Positions 1-5,800 of a DNA stretch of 7,374 nucleotides are shown here, one piece after another. Under the pieces are notes generated by a model that was not told the origin of the DNA, did not search any database, and saw nothing but the letters and a program-made list of their open reading frames with translations. This DNA is from Flammeovirgaceae bacterium UBA5867. GTDB taxonomy: Bacteria; Bacteroidota; Bacteroidia; Cytophagales; Cyclobacteriaceae. How positions within the stretch are numbered: the stretch's first letter is position 1; each line of letters starts with the position of its first letter. The position numbers and the translations under genes are program-made. The stretch covers positions 35,995-43,368 of the forward strand of contig DJFR01000138.1 of NCBI GenBank assembly GCA_002432545.1. Reading direction: 5' to 3'.

Positions 1-2697
1 ATTGTTGTTTCTTCATGGTATCTTAATAAAATCATATCGCCCACCGGTGTTGAGGTAAATTACATATATGATACCGTAGCGGAACAGCAGCCGCCCGGAC
101 GACCTGAATATTCAGTTTACGGATCTGCCCGGATTATTATAAACGATGTAAAAGAGACAGTTATTCTTCCTAATGCGACTGACGAATGCTACAGACCGTC
201 TTATGGGGGTGGACTTAAGGTGTTTACAAAGCATATTTACCTTAAAGAAATTCAGCATCCGCTAGGTAAAATTACTTTTAACAAATCGCTTCGAGAGGAT
301 ATGATGCCTGCAGAAGGAAACGCAAGTATTTATCCTTATTTACTTCAAAGCCCCTTCTTTTTGTGGGAAAATCGCATAGGACCACAAAAACTTGATAATA
401 TAGAGTTTAGAGATAATGCGGGCGAGCTTATGAAGCGGGTCGAAATGCAATATAGCTACTTTAATGAATCTGTGACCGGTAACGACAAGTATAGTTTCAG
501 AAGGCTAAAGTTGCAAAGCGTACGTGAGTGCGGGAGTACAACCTGTAAAGCTCCTTACCAGATGTTTTATAACGAGACAACCTCTTTGCCTTCAAAGTAT
601 TCGTTTGCTCAAGATTTTTGGGGTTATTACAACGGAGCACAGGATAATGTTTCACGTATACCCTATGGGACCTATTATGATATGACGACAAGCAAATATT
701 TTTATATAGGTGATTCTGATCGACAACCGAACCCAAATTATACGAGCTGTGCAATATTGAATAAATTAGTATACCCCACAGGTGGTACTACAGACTTTGA
801 GTTTGAAAACCATGCATATCATAATTTTTCTGATGACGCGTTTACATATACCGACTTCTATAATTATCAACCTATATATTTAAATAGCTCTGTGACAAAT
901 GGATCTGGTCCGGAATTTCAAATAGTTACGTTTACACTAACCGAGCCGGTTCAAGAATTAATAGTTGATGGTACAATGACTTACTATCGTTCGGCTGAAT
1001 CAACCGCTCCCTGTAATGTTACGAATCCCTATACATTTTATGGCGGATCAGAACCATGGTATAGTTTGCGAAATACATCTTCATCATCGACTATAGTAAC
1101 GCGCACGATGGCCGACTTCCTTAATTATTTTACCAGTTACTATAATAATCACTGTGTAAATCCGCCCATAACGCCTGAACAGATTGATCCAATATACAAA
1201 CGAAAAGATCGGATAACATTACCTGCCGGAACCTATGAATTAAAAGTATATTCCAGAGCAGAATTCAATATTAATGTTTCTGCTTCCGAGAATCACATAA
1301 GGCCCAGAACTATAGGCATTAATAATGACGGTATATATGCCAAGTATGCTGGCGGTTTGCGAATTAAGCGGATTATATCCAGAGCTAATGCAAGTTCTCA
1401 ACCTCAGGTTATGCGATATGATTATACCCAAATATTAAATTCCCAAAAATATTCAACCGGGCGCTTAATGCTCTATCCGAGTTACCACATTCCCCATCAT
1501 TGCACAGACGATTTTTATTCACAAACTGTTGTATCTATGCTAGGGCGCTCATGGAGCAATAGCCCTCTGGCCACGTCCGCATCAGGTAGTATTGTTGGTT
1601 ATGATAAAGTAACTGAACTATACGGTGATAACGGAGAGAATGGCAGAACTGAATATTACTACATGAATGAAGGCGAGGAGGCACTAGATCTGCCGTTTCT
1701 GATCGAAGGCTTGCCCACACGCAAAAGGAATTCTAACGGGTTGGTGACCGATGTGAAGCACTTTACCAGTCAGTTAAAGCTGACTAAAACAGAGAATTAT
1801 CTATATACTCCACAACTTCACCAATCTTTTGTGGGGTATGCTACTAAACAACTTATCCTGATTAACTGGGGAATTGTGAGCTCTCAATGTCATCCACATT
1901 TGATGGCTTCGCTGCCGTATTATGTAAACGCTGAGCGATGGGTAGTGGAGAAGAAGACTGAGCGGCTATATTCTCAAAATACAGAGGAGTACTCACAGAT
2001 TGTTACTGATTTTACTCATGATACAGAATCACATCTACAAGTTAAAACGGAAGAGAGAGCCACAAACGATGGTAATGTAATTAAGACCGAATATTCGTAT
2101 CCCCCAGATGCATCGTGGATTCCGTTACCGATGTGGCAGGATAAGTTTATTTATGATAAAGTAGTTGAAAAGAAAATTTATAAAAACAGCAGTCTTATAA
2201 ATACTTACAAAACCCATTATGATAATCGTGCCTTTTTAACAAAGGAAGAGGTAGCTAATGGCGTTTCCGCTCTGGAGGAAGTTGCGCGCTACAAATATAA
2301 TTCTAAGGGTAATATATTGGAGGTAGTAAACCGAGACGGTACTTCCCAAGTATACCTGTGGAGTTACAATAACAGTTATCCGATTACTTTTATTAAGAAT
2401 GCCACTCTTGCCGATGTATGTACTGCAATGAGTGTTACGGAGGAAGCTCTTGAATTATTCGCTTCCGAAAATATACCCTCGAATAACTACTTAACTAAGA
2501 TTAATAGCTTACGAACTGCGTTACCAAATGCAATTATAAATACATTTTCGTATAGGCCGCTTATCGGGTTGAGAACGGCTTCGGATGCAAATGGAAGGAC
2601 TACGTCTTACGAATATGATGATTTGGGCCGGCTCTCTTTTGTTAAAGATCATGACGGTAATCTTATAAAAGTTTATAAGTATAATTATAAGCAATAA
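1..2697 (+). CDS. YD-repeat (RHS-like) protein, upstream partner, 5'-truncated by window edge
   Basis: The frame is open from base 1 and ends at TAA 2695-2697, giving 898 residues of a longer protein. No in-frame ATG or GTG near the edge is a credible start; the GTG at 220 lies inside continuous family-like sequence. Family-typical motifs, numbered from base 1, are: SFAQDFWGYYNG at 201-212, YPTGGTTDFEFE at 258-269, GGLRIKRI at 451-458, YLWSYNNSYP at 785-794, ALPNA at 840-844, and one clear C-terminal YD repeat, YEYDDLGRL, at 870-878 followed by a DxDGNLIKxYxYxY ending. From memory of the family, these are the middle and C-terminal parts of the Bacteroidota protein encoded just before DUF6443 RHS proteins; its missing N-terminus normally has a signal peptide and a domain resembling the start of SpvB/RHS shells. 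It is probably exported and beta-rich. Its molecular function is unknown. The family call is firm; the role as shell partner of the next gene is inference. Confidence 0.88.
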   Translation: MVVSSWYLNKIISPTGVEVNYIYDTVAEQQPPGRPEYSVYGSARIIINDVKETVILPNATDECYRPSYGGGLKVFTKHIYLKEIQHPLGKITFNKSLREDMMPAEGNASIYPYLLQSPFFLWENRIGPQKLDNIEFRDNAGELMKRVEMQYSYFNESVTGNDKYSFRRLKLQSVRECGSTTCKAPYQMFYNETTSLPSKYSFAQDFWGYYNGAQDNVSRIPYGTYYDMTTSKYFYIGDSDRQPNPNYTSCAILNKLVYPTGGTTDFEFENHAYHNFSDDAFTYTDFYNYQPIYLNSSVTNGSGPEFQIVTFTLTEPVQELIVDGTMTYYRSAESTAPCNVTNPYTFYGGSEPWYSLRNTSSSSTIVTRTMADFLNYFTSYYNNHCVNPPITPEQIDPIYKRKDRITLPAGTYELKVYSRAEFNINVSASENHIRPRTIGINNDGIYAKYAGGLRIKRIISRANASSQPQVMRYDYTQILNSQKYSTGRLMLYPSYHIPHHCTDDFYSQTVVSMLGRSWSNSPLATSASGSIVGYDKVTELYGDNGENGRTEYYYMNEGEEALDLPFLIEGLPTRKRNSNGLVTDVKHFTSQLKLTKTENYLYTPQLHQSFVGYATKQLILINWGIVSSQCHPHLMASLPYYVNAERWVVEKKTERLYSQNTEEYSQIVTDFTHDTESHLQVKTEERATNDGNVIKTEYSYPPDASWIPLPMWQDKFIYDKVVEKKIYKNSSLINTYKTHYDNRAFLTKEEVANGVSALEEVARYKYNSKGNILEVVNRDGTSQVYLWSYNNSYPITFIKNATLADVCTAMSVTEEALELFASENIPSNNYLTKINSLRTALPNAIINTFSYRPLIGLRTASDANGRTTSYEYDDLGRLSFVKDHDGNLIKVYKYNYKQ

Positions 2698-2743
2698 CCT
2701 TCCAAATCAATATATATATACCTATCATAATTACCCTAGTCTA
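2698..2743 (+). other. Short AT-rich intergenic gap between the two RHS-type genes
   Basis: This 46-bp gap contains a TA dinucleotide run around 2710-2720. I see no TTTG-type -33/-7 Bacteroidota promoter pair, no purine-rich Shine-Dalgarno sequence before the ATG, and no GC-rich hairpin with a T-tract. The short spacing and lack of signals suggest that the second gene is read from the upstream gene's transcript. Weak ribosome-binding sequences of this kind are normal in Bacteroidota. Confidence 0.6.
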
Positions 2744-2812
2744 ATGAAAGCTTTTAAGGTTGTCTTTATAATCCAATTTTTTATATTGATTTCGTTTTAC
2801 GCGGCATCAGCA
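2744..2812 (+). other. Sec signal peptide of the DUF6443 RHS protein
   Basis: The N-terminus has lysines at 2 and 5, then a hydrophobic stretch over about residues 6-19 (VVFII, FFILIS), then an Ala-Ser-Ala site at 21-23 followed by Gln-Ala. This is a classic signal peptidase I arrangement with probable cleavage after residue 23. There is no lipobox cysteine, so it is not a lipoprotein. It supports both the chosen start and export from the cytoplasm. Confidence 0.87.
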
Positions 2813-5800
2813 CAAGCTACTTCGGTAGAAGTGACAGGTTCCTCTTCGGTAGCATCTGGAGAGAGCGTAACATATAATGCTGTTTTTAAAAATTCTTCGG
2901 GTCAGATTGTTACGCCACCTGTACTCTTAACGGATGCTTTTGATTGGAAAATTTCAGGAAACTATATTTTGGTTGACTATTCGAATTATTCTTGCAAGAT
3001 ACAATGGACAGAGCCGGGAGCACATACGATCGAATATTCTGCGCAATCATTCACCCATACTTATTGGGATAATTTGACTGTCACTGTAAATAACGCTCCT
3101 CCGGTTGCTAGCGCGGCTACCAACGTCAATACCAACTCTTTCACTGCCAATTGGAGCAGTACCTATGGCGCCACAAGTTACCGTCTTGATGTTTCTACAA
3201 ATTCAGGCTTCACGAGTATACTTTCAGGATACAACGACTTAACGGTTACCGGAACGAATCAATCTGTAACAGGCTTGGCAGCAGGTATAACTTATTATTA
3301 TCGAGTAAGATCAATAGGGACTTATGGCACCTCTGCAAATTCTAATACTGTAAATGTTCAGACCATGTTGACTGCTCCAGTAGCTACTGCAGCCAATATT
3401 GGGACGACTAGTTTTACTGCAAATTGGAATGCTGTGCAAGGCGCTAATGATTACTTTCTTGAACTTTCGACAAGCAGTTCTTTTTCATCCATTGCAGATT
3501 CTTACTATGTGTTTAGTACAAACCAGCTTGTTACGAGGCTTTTGGATGGTACGGTTTATTATTATCGCGTTACTGCGCGTAATTATTCAATAGGTTCCTC
3601 AGGACCGTCCAACGTAGTGCAAGTACTAACTTTACCAGCAGCACCAGTGCTTGCAAATACAACTAACGTTACATCCACCTCATTTACTTCAACTTGGAAT
3701 AGTGTGCAAGGGGCTTCTAACTACAGTATAGACATATCTACTTCCAGCAGCTTTTCAACTTTCGTTTCTGGTTATAATGATTTAACGGTAACGGGTAACA
3801 CCAAAATGATTAGCGGTCTAACTCCCGGAACTTTATATTATTATCGTGTTCGCGCAGTCAATGCTTCTGGCCCTTCTGTAAATTCTAATACAAATTCAGT
3901 TCGGCTAGTTCCAGCAGCACCTGTAGCAACCAGTGCTACTGCTATAACTATTAATTCTTTTCAACCAAATTGGAGTGGTGGGGCTGGTGCTACAGGCTAT
4001 ATTCTTCAAGTTTCAGAAGTAAGTTCATTTGCTTCGATTAAAGCAACTTATAACATATCGGGATTTGTCTCACCTGTATCTCAGCTTTGGCCTGGAGTAA
4101 TTTACTACTATCGGGTAGCTGCAATTGGAGCTAGTGGCAATTCAGATTATTCAAATATAGTACAGACTGCAACTTTGCCATTGGCTCCGGTTGCCTATAA
4201 TGCGAAAATATTGAGTTCAACTTCGCTCAACATATTCTGGAGCAATGTAGGTGCATCAAGTTATCGTCTCGATGTTGGGACAAACTCGAGTTTTTCCAGT
4301 TTTGTAATTGGTTACAACAATTTAACAGTTAACGGAACTACGGCTACCTTAACAGGTCTTACCAATGGTGTTGTATACTATTACCGCGTCAGAGCAGTCA
4401 ATGCTTTGGGAGGTGTATCAGCAAATTCAAATACGATAAAGGTTGATGACTTATCACAAAATTATGTGAGGGTTAATACTATGTTAGTCCCAGGAAAAAC
4501 AAGTGTACAGCAAGTTGAGACATCGACATTTCGTGAGGTTAATACAGGATATAGTTTCTTTGATGGTTTGGGGAGATTGTCTCAGACGGTATCACTGAAC
4601 CAATCGCCAGCCGAACAAGATATTGTTCAGCCAGTTGCTTATGATGCTTTTGGCAGAGAGGATAAGAAGTATCTGCCTTACGTTGACGGAGCTGGAGGCT
4701 GGTTTAGAACAGACGCTTTGAAGGACCCTGCATCAACGGCTATCGAAGAGGAATCTATATATCGCAGTGGTAAACAATATAATTTTTACCAGCAGGGAGG
4801 AGAAGTTGCTAAGGATCAGTATCCGTATTCAACAACAACCTTTGATAAAAGCCCTTTGAATCGAGTAGCTCAACAAGGTGCACCTGGACAGGTTTGGCAG
4901 CCTGAGGTATTAACAGGTAATCAACTGAAGTCCGCTACCGATAAATCGGTGAAATTTTCAGATGAGTGTAACTCTACAAATGAAGTGTTATTGTGGAAGT
5001 ATTTGACTCCATCTGCTAATTCACCTTACTTACTTGGCCTTGTAGATGCAAGTACTACATCTGGTCTATTGTATTATGCTCCGGGGTCTTTGCGGAGGCA
5101 AAGAACGATTGATGAGCATAATAACGAAGTGATATCGTATGTTGACAGTGAAGGGCATACGGTACTAAATCGGGTACAAGTAGTTTCTGGCTTACCGGCC
5201 ATTAATGATAGTAATTATGCTAGCACATATTATATATATGATGATTTTGGGAGTCTTGTTTGTGTTATACCTCCAGAGGCAGTGCGCCAAATAACCGCAA
5301 CCAGCTCCACAGTATATTTTGATCAAATTGATGCTGTTAAGGATGCATTCCTCAAACGTTGGGCATTCCGCTATGTATACGATTGGCGTAAACGTATGAC
5401 TCAGAAGCAAGTTCCTGGTGCAGAAGCTGTTTATATGGTATATGACAATCGCGACCGACTAGTGCTTACGCAGGATGGAAATCAGCGCGTTAGTAATTTA
5501 TGGACGTTCACGAAGTATGACGAACTGAACCGCCCGATAGTAACTGGTATTAAAGATACCACCGCAGGAGTTACTCTAGCAGAAATGCAGCTTGGTATTA
5601 ATAATCATTATGCCAAGAGTTGGGCAAAGTATGGCGATACTTATATAGGTGCAGCAGATAAGAACGTTCATGGCTATAGTAATTTCTCATACCCTACGGT
5701 AACTACAGCAAAGATTGTTGATCCGAACCGATACCTGGCTGTTACCTATTATGATAATTATACATTTAAAAATCAATACGGTGACGACTATAATTATATA

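Noticed and set aside
220..222. GTG as the start of the first gene
   Set aside because: The frame is open and family-like from base 1, and no signal peptide follows the GTG, whereas this family is normally exported.
497..1720. Minus-strand open frames at 497-754, 1240-1431 and 1535-1720
   Set aside because: All lie inside the strongly supported plus-strand gene, are short, and show no recognisable motifs or start signals.
2662..2679. Inverted repeat CTTATAA / TTATAAG with a 4-nt loop as a terminator
   Set aside because: It consists almost entirely of A and T, lies inside the last codons of the first gene, and has no following T-tract. Any hairpin would be weak.
2708..2722. TA-rich run as a promoter -10/-7 element
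   Set aside because: It does not match the Bacteroidota TAnnTTTG element and no TTTG-type upstream element is present. AT-rich gaps are expected in this base composition.
3399..3593. Plus-strand 64-codon frame in another phase
   Set aside because: It is out of frame within FN3 repeat 2, whose in-frame translation has a clear domain pattern.
3098..4444. FN3 DNA repeats as a mobile or CRISPR-like array
   Set aside because: The units are about 270 bp, diverged at the DNA level and in frame, and encode a known protein fold.
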